Below the pieces are notes generated by a model. It was given only the letters and a program-made list of their open reading frames with translations. It was not told the origin of the DNA and ran no database searches. From Progne subis subis (taxonomy: Eukaryota; Chordata; Aves; Passeriformes; Hirundinidae): a DNA stretch of 64,000 nucleotides. Location of the stretch: positions 310,001 to 374,000 of the forward strand of contig JAKJHU010000067.1 in the NCBI GenBank assembly GCA_022316685.1, in the 5' to 3' direction. The position numbers and the translations under genes were made by a program. Every line of letters starts with the position of its first letter. The first letter of the stretch is position 1. Below are positions 38,609 to 49,776 of the stretch, in pieces.

Positions 38609-39535
38609 TTGTTAGTTTTGAGTAGAGGTAGAGGGAATTAGTTGTTTGGAAAATGCTTTGAAATTCTTGGATGGAGAAAAGTGACTCTTACTGCCAGGTA
38701 GTTGACATAATTTTTTATACTTGTGTTCTGCTGAGAAACAGTGGAGGACAGGTAAAAAAAAGTAATGCCTTTCACACCTTTCACTGTCTTGCAAAGTGTG
38801 TAATTGTTTACCGTGGTGTAATGTAAGTGTAAAAATACTACTGAACTAGAAGAAAACATCATTTTATGCTTATTTTTCCAGATACAGATCACTACACAAT
38901 GATCAAGACAGCAGCAAGTCAGGTTTTCCTGGTAGATACAGGGTACCCATACTGGACTGAGTATCTTACTGCACTCACAAATTCCCTTGAGAAACCCTTT
39001 TTTTACTTGAAGAAGATATTTCTCATGGGAAGTTTCTAAGCAATCAGAAACAACCTTCCTCTGTCCTACAGTCAGCCTCAGTGATGGCTTGAGACTTCAT
39101 CTTGAAAGTGGAGTAGGAGGATATGGCATAATTGCTGAGATAATCCTGCCTGAATTAGCATCAATTGTTCATCCTGTTTATTGCCTCCTCCTGGATGTGT
39201 GCCATACCTGGTGGCAATAAGAATTAGATAGACTGTGCTATATTTTGTTGAGCAGTAAACCTGAGCTTTATAATGCTTGCAGAGCTCAAGAGCCTTTTTC
39301 CTACATGACATGCCTCTGAAAATGTGGCCTGACAGAAGAGGGAGTTCCTTCCTGCATTCCCTTCACTCAACACCACCTTGCATAATGATGTATTTGCATC
39401 CTCTAGAATCATTAAGTTGGACTCCAGTAAAGTGGTTACAAACAGGCCCAGAGAGGTGGAATCCTAGTGTTAGCAGAGTCTAGAAAAGAAAATATTTTTC
39501 ATTAGTTCCACATAAGTTTTTTTTCTTTTGAAGAG

Positions 39536-39663
39536 GTTTTTTGGTGGTTTTTTTTGTTTGTTTGTTTGTTTGTTTGTTTTTGGTGGAGTTTTGTTTTGTT
39601 TTGTTTTGTAGTTATTTGTTTGTTTGGGTTTTTGTTGTTGGTTTTGTTTTGGTTTGGGTTTTT
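39536..39663 (+). repeat. Long T/G tract
   Basis: About 128 bases almost free of A and C on the plus strand, containing TTTG, TTTTG and GGTTTT units. Confidence 0.85.
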
Positions 39664-40539
39664 TATTTCTGATTATAACATATTGTCTATATGTAGTGAT
39701 ATTTTTTTTTATAAATGGTGAAGGAATGACTCCAGATATGTGTGAAATAACCTATGGCATGAAGTTTTAACTCTTTGGTAAGTGTCATTAGCATCTGTGT
39801 TTTAAAAAAATAAGACAGACTAATTCCCATAAAGCTCCTTCAGCACAAGGTCTTGTTAAAGACAAAATGTGTCTCAACCTAAAGTCATAGTGTACTCTTT
39901 AGATAATGCAAATTTTAAAACCTTACCTAGGTGTATTTCAACCCAAGGACCAGTACATGTAGAGCAGATGTCTTTTCTGTGATTGATCATAGTTTTATTA
40001 TATTGACAAATAGTAGATTTGTGTTGGGAGAAAGGCAGGCGATGGGCACTGTTGATCAAAGCACTGCTATTTACGTGTCTTCTGTAAAGGACTCTTTGAA
40101 GTTAGTCTTCTTGCTAATTTGTTCACCCCTTTCCTTAGAAAGCAGCTTTGAGAATGGCAGTGATTAATCTGTGAGTGAATAATATTTTGGTTCTGTCTGG
40201 GTTTCAAACATGATAGGATCCCAGCCCTGGAGGTCAGATTTCTTTGGCTGATAGTGGACTCTGGTTGACTGCTTTCTGCTGTGATTCTGTGAACCATATC
40301 AGTATTGATCAGAATAAAACTGCTTTCATGTCTGTGATCTCTGATGGTGCTGTAGAATAATTTTGTTTTAGCCAAAGTGTGCTTGGGTAGTTTGCTGATT
40401 TTTTTTTTTTTTTTTCCTTCTTCCTTTTTTTTTAAAATCTTGTTTTGTATGATATCTGGCTATATAGCATGTTACTTGCATAAAGGGGCAGGCTTAGTTT
40501 TATTAAGCTCTCTTAAGCAGCATAACAAGACATTCTTTT

Positions 40540-40668
40540 TCTCCTCAAGAGTCACTGTATTGAACTTGGCTAAGACTGAGTTTCTTATTTTCTCCTTTCA
40601 TCCTGCTGAGAAGCAGAGTGATAGAGTTGGGTAGGTACTTGGTGTACAACCAGGGTCACCCCACCACA
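40540..40668 (+). mobile_element. 3' end of an ERV LTR (ERVL-like), probable
   Basis: The run 'ttgaacttggctaagactg', 'agagtgatagagttgg', 'ggtacttggtgtacaaccag', 'ccaccaca' follows the order of the U5 end of an avian ERVL-type LTR variant. It ends in CA at 40668. The start is not identifiable because T-rich low-complexity sequence lies upstream (near 40399-40435). Identity is modest and the call rests on remembered sequence. Confidence 0.45.
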
Positions 40669-40739
40669 GTCATCAGTGCCCAAGTATATGCATTTTGTAA
40701 ACATGTTTTTGAAAATTTTGTTCAAAGAAAGGGTTGTAA

Positions 40740-40821
40740 ATTTTTGTTTTGTGTGGGTTTTTTTTGTTTGTTTGTGTGGTGTTTTTGTTGTTGTTGTTGT
40801 TTTTGGGGTTTTTTTTTGGAT
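40740..40821 (+). repeat. T/G tract with (TTG)n
   Basis: Nearly pure G/T on the plus strand, with five TTG units followed by TTTTGGGG-like sequence. Long open frames across it are compositional artefacts. Confidence 0.85.
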
Positions 40822-41385
40822 GTGTATTTGTGTCTTTGTAAAGGTACATATGACAGAATAACCTGTTGTGAATTTTGGCATGGAGAGGGGAAAAAAAAAA
40901 AACAACAAAACAATGCTTAAAGGGGTACAATGCAATACTTGAGATGTTTCATGCATCAGCTCTCTCTCTGGAATAGTGGTAAAACTCCAGGGAAAGTTGG
41001 AGTCAGATTTTGAGTTGATCAGTGAAGTTTTCTGCCTTTGCATGAAAGCAGCATGTGGCTTCATATTTTCAGTTACCTATGCCCCAGTAATATTGCCTGT
41101 TCAGTAAACTGTACAGATTTTTAGTGGAAGACAGTGAGATGGCAAGTTTAAATAGGGATGATTATGAAAATGTGTTCTAGAGGAAATTGAAAATTTGGAT
41201 AGTTAGAAGTTCTCAGATAGGAGATGGTTGTCAGTAGCTACAGGGGTGTTTTAGACATCACCTGCGCCATCTTTGATAATCTCTCCAAGCTCTCTGGCTG
41301 GGAAGATTAGACCTTAAAAAAGAGAATGTCTTACAATAGGAGACAGACAAGAGAGAGAAAAAATATTCTGGCTGTTCAGACAGAA

Positions 41386-41401
41386 TCACAGAATCACAGA
41401 A
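41386..41401 (-). repeat. CR1 3' tail octamer repeats
   Basis: The plus strand shows AGAATCAC units in tandem, the reverse complement of the ATTCTGTG-type repeat recognised by the CR1 reverse transcriptase when priming. This fixes the element's 3' end. Confidence 0.9.
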
Positions 41402-41461
41402 TTTTTTAGGTTGGAAGAGACCTTCAAGATCATAGAGTCCAACCCATCTCTAATACCTCAA

Positions 41462-41998
41462 CTAGACCATGACACCAAGTGCCACATCCAGTCTTTTTTT
41501 AAACACTTCTAGGGATGGTGACTCCACCACCTCCCCAGGCAGACTATTCCAGTACTTTATCACCCTTTCAGTGAAAAACTTTTTCCTAATATCCAGCCTA
41601 TATCTCCCTTGTCGCAACTTGAGACTGTGTCCTCTTGTTCTGTCCACTGTTGCCTGAAGAAAGAGACCAACCCCTAGCTGACCACAGCCACCCTTCAGGA
41701 AGTTGCAGAGAGTGATAAAGTCGCCTCTGAGTCTCCTTTTCTCCAGACTAAACAACACCAGCTCTCTCAGTCCTTCTTCATACGGCTTGTGCTCCAAGCC
41801 CTTCATGAGCCTCATTGCCCTCCTCTGGATGTGCTCAAGCATCTCAACGTCCTTCCTAAACTGAGGGGCCCAGAACTGGACACAATACTCAAGGTGTGGC
41901 CTCACCAGTGCCGAGTACAGGGGAAGAATGACCTCCCTGCTCCTGCTGGCCACACCATTCCTGATCCAGGCCAGGATGCCATTGGCCCTCTTGGCCAC
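41462..41998 (-). pseudogene. CR1 ORF2 C-terminal segment
   Basis: 178 codons open from 41998 down to the natural ORF2 stop. Recognisable blocks in order are [19 protein letters not shown] (about residues 25-43), [18 protein letters not shown] (about 52-69), [19 protein letters not shown] (about 77-95), then [20 protein letters not shown] and [18 protein letters not shown]. This is the conserved region following the reverse transcriptase in CR1 proteins. The start methionine is internal, because this is one of three frame pieces of a single ORF2. It is out of frame with the piece at 42132-42425. Confidence 0.93.
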
Positions 41999-42131
41999 CT
42001 GGGCACACTGCTGGCTCCTGTTCAGCTGCTGTCACCAGTACCCCCAGGTCCCTTTCCTCCTGGGCACTGTCCAGTCACGTCTTCCCCAGCCTATAACGCT
42101 GCAGGGGGTTATTGTGGCCAATGTGCAGGAC

Positions 42132-42425
42132 TCAGCACTTGGACTTATTCAACTTCATCTTGTTAGACTCTGCCCATCTGTCCAACCGTTCCAGGTCTTT
42201 CTGTAAAGCCCTTCGTCCTTCCAACAGGTCGACACACGCTCCCAGCTTAGTGTCATCCGCAAATTTACTAATGAAAGACTCCATGCCTTCATCCATGTCA
42301 TCAATAAAAATATTGAACAGAACTGGCCCCAGCACAGACCCCTGAGGGACACCACTGGTGACTGGCCGCCAGCTGGATGCAGCACCGTTCACCACCACTC
42401 TCTTTGGGCCAGGCCATCCAGCCAA
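42132..42425 (-). pseudogene. CR1 ORF2 reverse transcriptase, catalytic part
   Basis: This frame carries the reverse transcriptase block [16 protein letters not shown] (about residues 24-39) and the catalytic FADD box (FADDTKLG, about 55-62), the CR1 form of the YxDD metal-binding motif. The frame ends at a TGA (42132-42134) after NKSKC, where the family normally has an arginine codon. This is consistent with CGA-to-TGA CpG decay. The same frame can be followed past that stop to a second TGA (42075-42077), where the family usually has tryptophan. Frameshifts then connect it to the next piece. Confidence 0.93.
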
Positions 42426-43210
42426 TTCCTAACCCAGTGAAGAGTACTCTTGTCCAAGCCACGAGCTGCCAGCTTATTTAGGAGTATGCTGTGGGAGATA
42501 GTGTCAAAAGCCTTGCTGAAATCCAAATAGACAACATCCACAGCCTTCCCTGCATCCACCAGGTGGGTCACCTGGTCATAAAAGGAGATCAGGTTGGTCA
42601 AACATGACCTGCCCCTCCTAAACCCATGCTGGCTCGGTCTGATACCCAGGCCATCCTGTAAGTTCTGTGTGATAGCACTTAATATAAACTGTTCCATTAT
42701 TTTGCCAGGTACTGAGGCCAGGCTGACTGGTCTATAATTACCAGGATCCTCCTTTGCACCCTTTTTGTGAATGGGTGTCACATTGGCCAGCTTCCAGTAG
42801 TCCGGAACCTCACCAGTGAGCCAGGACTGATGGTAGATGATGGAGAGTGGCTTAGCAAGCTCATCTGCCAGCTCTCTCATCACTCTGGGATGTATCCAGT
42901 CTGGGCCCATAGATTTATGGATATCCAGGCATTTCAGTAGTTCTCTGGCTGCCACCTCTTCGATAGTGAGGGGACCATTCTGCTCCCTGACACCATCTAC
43001 CAGCCCAGGAGGGCAGTTGTCTTGAAGGCAAGTCATCTCCTCACTAAAAACTGAGGCAAAGTAGTCATTAAGCACTTCTGCCTTCTCCTCATCTGCAGAT
43101 ATTAAGTTCTCTCCCTTGTCCAGTAAAGAACAAAGGTTGGTCTTACCCTTCCTTTTAGCATTAATATATTTGTAAAAACATTTTTTATTATCCTTTACAG
43201 AAATTGCCAT
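42389..43210 (-). pseudogene. CR1 ORF2 reverse transcriptase, N-terminal part
   Basis: A 273-codon open frame. It contains KSMGPDWIHPRVMRELADEL (about residues 98-117), LANVTPIHKKGAKEDPGNYR (about 141-160) with PVSLASVPGKIME, RPSQHGFRRGRSCLTNL, and the first catalytic aspartate block VVYLDFSKAFDTISH (about 227-241). These are standard early motifs of non-LTR reverse transcriptases. The frame fails after [10 protein letters not shown] because the CT run at 42398-42403 carries what looks like an extra dinucleotide. Upstream homology continues past the methionine but shifts frame near the A/T run at about 43240-43250. It is a dead copy. Confidence 0.95.
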
Positions 43211-44095
43211 TCTAAGTTCAAACTGAGCTTTGGCCTCCCTAATTTTTTTTCCTACATGCTTTTGCAGCTCGCTTAAATACTTCCTGAGAGATCTGACCCC
43301 CCTTCCAAGGCTGATACATCCTCTTTTTATTCCTAAGTTCCTCCAAAGCCTCCTTGCTCACCCAGGCTGGATGTTTACCACGTCAACTTACCTTTTGGCA
43401 CACAGGGACAGTCTGAGGAAGTTTTGTGGCTAATTTATTTTATTTCTTCAGCAGCTGTAAAGGAACAGTTTGAGAATATGCTAGACCAATTAAGATCCAT
43501 GTGTGTACATATTCAATTTTTCTTCTAATGATGTATGTTTAACTGTGTTAAACTGATATATGAGTGAGTTGTCTTGCTTTGTTTTGTTTTTCTTTTAAAG
43601 AAAATCTGAGAGATATGACCAAGATGAATTTTACTTGTTTATTAGAAAAAAAGAAAATTAAAAGATACCTACTTAAAACAAGCAATGTGTCTGTAAAAAC
43701 ACACTCCAAACAACTAATAAGAGGAAACAACTTAAAAGGGGAAATGAATGTAGTTAATCAAAGGTGAGATAATCTATAACTCTGAAATAGTAAAGTGAAA
43801 CCAATGTCCTTACTCAAGGCATCAGCAATTTCTAAACAAATGGTGAATTTCTCTTGATTCCATATTGAAATATGTAGGTTTTTTTCTAAGCAGTATACTA
43901 CAACTCACAGGAAATCACAGCATCCTTCTTACTGTGGAGCAGAATTCTGTTTTTTGCAGCCTTAAGTAAAGCAAATAGCAACTATAGACAGCAGTAAAAT
44001 AGGCAAGGGTGGTAATTTTTTCCAAGAATGACTTTTTAAACTTTATATTGATAAAAAATACATTTTCATATAATACCAACGCTGAAAAGTTTTAG

Positions 44096-44140
44096 GGTTG
44101 TTTTTGGTTGTTTTGTTTTAGGTTTTGGGGGTTTTTTGCC
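44096..44140 (+). repeat. T/G tract
   Basis: A nearly pure G/T tract on the plus strand with TTTTGG and GGGGTTTT units. Confidence 0.75.
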
Positions 44141-44258
44141 AATAGATGGAAGCATTAATTATAAATGAATGTTAGTGAAACTACTACAGACCAATATTAA
44201 CATCTCCATAACTAAGTATGTATTTGTATTAGTATAACTGTATTGTAGATATACTGGA

Positions 44259-44284
<26 letters not shown>
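44259..44284 (+). repeat. Poly(T) run of 26
   Basis: Uninterrupted T26. Confidence 0.9.
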
Positions 44285-44290
<6 letters not shown>

Positions 44291-44518
44291 TCTCCTTTAA
44301 CTTTGTAGATGTGTAATGATCTGTGTATGTTGCTAGCAGAGAATCTTATCCTTAGGCATGCCGTTCATTTTATGAAAGTGAAATAGTCATGTGTTGATGT
44401 GACATGTGACCCCATTAATATATATGGGGTTCTCTGATGAGACATAGAAAATGTCACTGTCTTATTCTTCCCTTCTTTAAAAATGATTGGGAGGACATCT
44501 TGACTTGTGTGATTTCAC

Positions 44519-44544
44519 TATTTATTTATTTATTTATTTATTTA
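44519..44544 (+). repeat. (TATT)n microsatellite
   Basis: Six tandem TATT units. Confidence 0.9.
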
Positions 44545-45996
44545 GTTTTCTTCTAAGTGTGGTAAGCTAGAAGATGCATACTTCGTATCATGCTGTGTTT
44601 TCTCTTGTCATTTTGAGATGATCTCCAGACAGTAAGGTCAGACAAAAAGTGTATGCCAAATGGGCCAGACAGAGGGAAGATGGTCAGATGAATTAAAAAT
44701 AGAATAAGCAGATAAATATTCCAGACCTGTAAAGTGGTGGACTTTAATCTCTCAGCCTTCTTTATTGCTTTTCTTATCCTCACATACCAAATTCCTTTTT
44801 AACAAGCAGGTATACTGCACAGTATAAGAACTTTTCATTAAGATGTCAGTTAAGATTTATTCCTAAATCTCAAAATTATAAGTATATTCATAAATTTATC
44901 ATCTTAGGCATTCCAGATGATTTTTCATCAGATTTGGTCTCTAAAATATATCCACAGTGTTGTTGTTTTTTATTTTTTTTTTATGTAATGAGCATCACAA
45001 TTTTTTTTTTTTTTTAATTTTAACAAAAGCATTGTTTCACTTGTACTTTGCATCTCTTGTGAAAAACTTCTGCTCAAACAGTTCCTAATTAGTTAATTGG
45101 AAAAATCTCACTTTTTACATGGGGAACAGAAGATACTATCTAAACATTTCAGCTACCTCATACTAGAAAAAATGTGTTGCACATAAAAAAACCAAATAAT
45201 AATAAAAAAATAATTTTGTCTGTCTCTGTATATCCAGGAAGCATGTATAGCAAACAGTGTTTAGATTAAACTTAAATTCGAAATGCATCCACACACCTAC
45301 CAAAGCAGCAGCAGCTATTACTGAATTTGCAAAATTGCAACATCCACTATTGTCACTCTAGCCTCCCATAAATGCCACCTTATGCAGAAGTGTAAGAAGT
45401 GTAAGTGCACAACAAACTACATCCCTGGCCATTCTGTCATGTCATAGATCTGAAGCTGTTGACATAATTTCTGCCCAAGGAGTTAAATAAAACACCTAAA
45501 CTCTGAAAGTGTACAGGATTCAGCAGCCCATCAGGGAAAATTGCCTAATTATGATATTTTCACATAGTCTGCAAAAATGAACCATCTGTAGCAGTGTAAT
45601 TTATAATCTACACTAGGTAAGGGTTAAAAATGTCTAGACAAGAAGAAGGTTATCCTAGAATGCTTTTTGCAAGCAGTCTTCTCTCTCTGATTCTCGATAT
45701 GCTCCCTCTATTTCAATGACCCTTTTTGCAATGATTTTGGTTTTTTTTTTAATAGGTAGATAATCTCAAATGCTGGTTAGAAGGAAATCTGTATATTTTC
45801 AAGACCAATAGTTCATCAATTGTAAAGTGCTGAATAGTTCAAGCACCTGTTTTTTGTTTTTTTGTGGGTTTTGCATTGGTTTCTTTTTTCGTTTTGTTGT
45901 TGTTGCTGTTTTTATTTAAATATATGTGACTATTTCTCAGAGGATAAATTATATTCTCTACTATGAAATTTCAGAAGAAAAAATATATGTTGTCTA

Positions 45997-46014
45997 CAAC
46001 ACTTACAAGTGTTG
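45997..46014. repeat. Perfect 8-bp inverted repeat, 2-base centre
   Basis: CAACACTT and AAGTGTTG flank the centre AC. It is a near-perfect palindrome of 18 bases. Function is unknown. Confidence 0.8.
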
Positions 46015-46817
46015 TGCCTGTATATTGTCAAAGAGAAACTTTCTTTAAAAAGCAGGAGAGTTTACTTAGTCCATTCCTTACTAAAATCTGGTTTGACATG
46101 TTTAGTATCCCTTCTAGATCAGAGTTACATTTTACATAAAATGAAACAGATTTATATTATGTGTTAAATGAAGATACACCTACCCGGAGTTTCAAATTGT
46201 AGGATAGTCAGGAAGAATGTCGAGCAGAATCTGCTTCTCTTTTATTCTAGAAGTGGTACAAAAGACAGTAACATTTCATTTTGAAACTGGAGCACCAAAG
46301 TATCTTTAAAGTTCATTTTTATTTGATTTGATGAAAGTAGGAGACTTCTTTACTTGCAAGCTCATGTCAGCTTCTGTTTTCTCTTATAGAGTGCCAACCT
46401 AAGTGGTTAAACATCAGTAATTGCCACTGTTTAATGTTTTTTTTTTATGAACAGTGAGATCTGCAGCACTGAATAGTGGAACAAAACTCTCTTCTGCCTT
46501 AAATGTAGGACTCTAAGACTCTATGCTGTGAGTCTTAGACCAACAGCGTTCAAGCACATAATTAACTGTAATTAACTGACTGATATAGTTTTTGGATGAT
46601 GAGTCTAACATGAGATTTATGAAAGCACAGGAATATAACAAATACCCTAAATTGTTCAGTTTCCTTAGGTGAAAAGAGGATGCAGGCTCTCATCTCCCCA
46701 CCAAATAACTGAAATGGAGTTTATTTTCGATTAAACTGGTACAGTAATTCATTGCTTTGCCATTATAATGTTATCAGTCTTAAAGATAATATTCTTATCT
46801 GAAGATAACTATTCAGA

Positions 46818-46840
46818 TTTTATTATTATTATTATTATTT
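46818..46840 (+). repeat. (ATT)n microsatellite
   Basis: About six ATT units. Confidence 0.9.
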
Positions 46841-47862
46841 TAAAATTTCTTCTGTTTTTAGAGGATATCCCACTGTGAAATTCAATGTGAAGGAAACTAG
46901 TGTGTATGTTCGGTTGGTTTTACTGGAATCCACCACTTCTTACAAAACTCACCCATTGTGCTATTGCACAGTTGTGTAGGCATAAGTGCTTAGCATGTGG
47001 TTTGTGGGCTTCCTGGAGTGTACTGAAAAACATTTGCTCTACAATCATGCTTATCTCAGTTTGTTCCATGGTGTTTCAAGAAGTTTTTGAAGAAGATGGA
47101 GAAAGTAAAAGAGCAAAATTTTATTTGAGACAGAACATAGAGAGGCCACAAGAAACAGAACTAATAGAACATATTACAAATGTCTTAATCATCATATTCT
47201 CTTTCCTATACAGTTTTTCTCTAAGTCTGTAAGCAGCTCTCAATGTGTAAAAACCTGGGAATGTGCATTCATTAGCTTACTCATATTCGTAATGTGACAC
47301 AGATGCAGTATCTTAAGGACAAAAGTCATGAAGGCTTGAAGAGTTTTCTGCTGTTACTGGCAGCAGAAACTCCAGGGAGGCAGAAAATAGGAGTTATGCC
47401 TGTTGCTATCTAAATTCCATAAATGCACTAGCATGATGAGGTGCTTACACTTTCAATGTAAACTTGAAATTCTTCTTGACAATTTTATCTTTTCTTTAAG
47501 AAAAATAACTTTTTAAAACTTCTTTTCTCACTTTGTAATTTGTTTAACTAACTACTTAAAGTACATTTCAAAACACATCTTCAAAGATAGAAATGCTTTA
47601 ATTATCTGTGTAACTCAGAAGCTGAGGAAATACTGAATATTAAATAGCAAATATAGTGTGGTTCTGGCATACAAAAGCTAGAAATCTTTCTTTAGTCTTC
47701 CTTAGGAAAGTTTAGTAATGTGCAATTAGAATGTTAATAATCTACTGTATTTTTGTTTCCAAAATGCATCTTGCACTGCCCAAGTTCCTTTTAAAGTGAT
47801 AAGGTATCATTTACTGTGATTTAGAATCAAGCGAAATCAAAGCAAAATTTGAGAAAAATTAC

Positions 47863-47990
47863 AACCACTCAAACAAACAAAAAAGCCCCACAAAATTATG
47901 ATAAAAAAACAAGAGCAACAACAAAACCACCAAAAAAACCTAAAACACAAACAAACAAAAAAAGCCCCAAACAACCAACCAAGAAAAAAA
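47863..47990 (-). repeat. C/A tract (G/T tract on the minus strand)
   Basis: CAAA, CAAAA and CCCCAAA-type units form a tract nearly free of G and T on the plus strand. It is the mirror orientation of the G/T tracts elsewhere. Confidence 0.8.
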
Positions 47991-48425
47991 TCCCCACTCT
48001 CACAGCTTTCTTCCTCATCTGAAGTCCTGTTCCTGATGTAACAATTCAGTGACAGTAAGAGGCGATAGTGAATATTCATGTAAATGATTTTACAGGAGAA
48101 AGACTAGTATGAAAACTTGGCAAAAAAGGAGTCTATGTGACAGTGAGTAGAAAAGCCATAAATTCTGTGAAAGAAAAGAGGAAAGTTTTTATATTGTGGT
48201 GTTACGTTATCTGTTACTCTCTGTCCTTCTTAGGGCAGGATGTCAGTATAACTAATTACTAGAAATTTATGGTTAGTGGATTGAGAGGCTTCAATACAAA
48301 GGAAGATTCTTTTTGGAAGAGCCACACTTAAACCATAGCATTGTAATCTAATTCACATAGATGGGAGCTGTAGGAAATATCTCTTGACCATTTTTTCAGG
48401 TAATGGAATATGGTCACTCTCTAAA

Positions 48426-48515
48426 CACTCCCCCCAAACAACAACAACAACAACAACAACACACACCCCAAAAATAAACAAACAAAAAAAACCCAACAAA
48501 AAACCCCCAAACCCA
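48426..48515 (-). repeat. C/A tract with (CAA)n
   Basis: About seven CAA units, then CA and CCCAAA units, nearly free of G and T on the plus strand. Confidence 0.85.
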
Positions 48516-49750
48516 GAATTGTTAACCTGTTCCTTAGCAAAATTGCATGCTTTGATTAAGAAGCTGCGAATAGTCACCCCAATCCTTGCAGTGCAAAAAA
48601 TTAAATATGTGCCTGAGCTATTGCTGTGGTAGTCTTTAGCTCTAACTGCTTTTGGAGATGAACTTTATGTTCCTATGAATCTTTATCTAAAATATATTTT
48701 TCCCTCTTTAGCTGTTAGCTGCTTTCTGAGGAGTTCATCTGCCTTTTTTTTTTTTTTTTTTTCCTCCTTTCTTTTTTTTTTTTTCCCCAGACTGAAAGAT
48801 TCATTTGGCGTTAACTACTAGGAACTTTCATATGAATATTTATTGCAGTAAATTCTATGAAAATAATTATTTTCTTTCTGGAAGGGGAAACACTGTCTTC
48901 TGTGTAATCTATGTAAGTTATTTACAGAGAATAAACTGTTATACATTAGAAATTCATGACTCCAAGAATTTTACGCTTTTTTTTTCTGCTGACGATAATT
49001 AAAATTCATGTAACCAGACCTACTGTGAAAACAATATAAGGTCTGAGTAACACAAGTCTGTTTTTACAGTAACAACAATACTGTAGCACATATAAGAACT
49101 GAGATCTTCATTTTAGTATTAAAAAGCAGAAAATAACTGCCAGGTATTAATGTTCCCAAAGGCCTGTCAATATTGTTTTCTAATAAAGAAATTTACTGTC
49201 TATAAACCCAAGCATTCCCTTTGCACATTAAGTAGTGAATAGGAATTGTTAGAAAGAAAGGATTTACTTGGTATTTACATGATAAATACAGGCAGATTTG
49301 ATAAGACAATGTTTCCTAAATACAGTAACTTTCCTAGCCCTTCTGCATGGTTTTCGGAAAGACTATGCATTCTAGCTTCAAAAAGATTGCTCCTGACAGC
49401 AATGTCCTTCATATTAGAGCATTGTCAAAATATATGTATATATATAAGGACAAGAAACAGCTTAAATACATCACTTGCTGAACATATTGCTGGGCATGCT
49501 CAATCTGGCTCTGCAACTGCATAGCAAAGCTTAAGGCACTCACACAACAGATGTAGTGACTTTGGGCAGTGAATCTATACTCTTGGAATTATTATTTTTT
49601 AATAACTGTTAGTGAGGCTTGAAATATGTTCATATTTTGGGTAAAGAGGAGAAATGAATCTTCTTAATCACATGAATTCACATTCAGCTTTTGCATTTTG
49701 ACCAGCATTGTGGCTCTGTACGTGCTATAGGATGGTAGAAGGTACTATTT

Positions 49751-49776
49751 AAAAAAAAAAAAAAAAAAAAAAAAAA
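49751..49776 (+). repeat. Poly(A) run of 26
   Basis: Uninterrupted A26 with no recognisable retrogene upstream. Confidence 0.9.

Larger units (their letters stand above)
31132..40539. other. Gene-free AT-rich stretch
   Basis: No gene is supported by any frame. A possible decayed CR1 tail near 33230-33260 was too weak to call. G-rich and G/T-rich tracts are listed separately. The rest is unique AT-rich DNA. Confidence 0.5.
41386..43425 (-). mobile_element. CR1 LINE, 5'-truncated, about 2 kb
   Basis: A non-LTR retrotransposon of the avian CR1 family. Its 3' end lies at 41386 and carries repeated tail octamers instead of poly(A). The 3' UTR follows, then the C-terminal domain and the reverse transcriptase domain, with the 5' break at about 43425. 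The upstream part of ORF2 (endonuclease) and all of ORF1 are missing, so the copy could never have moved again. It is GC-richer than its flanks, keeps long open stretches and has few lesions, so it is the youngest-looking CR1 here. The 5' end is approximate because the family sequence fades into AT-rich DNA. Confidence 0.95.

Noticed and set aside
40585..41064. 159-codon minus-strand frame with a long lysine/threonine-rich stretch
   Set aside because: The frame is held open by the C/A-type low-complexity tract at 40740-40821, and several overlapping frames on both strands are open for the same reason.
41789..42206. Plus-strand frames of 92-125 codons
   Set aside because: They are antisense shadows of the CR1 reverse transcriptase on the minus strand.
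44409..44430. Hairpin ACCCCAT ... ATGGGGT
   Set aside because: Only 7-bp arms with an 8-base AT loop, no U tract or gene context. Expected by chance in 64 kb.
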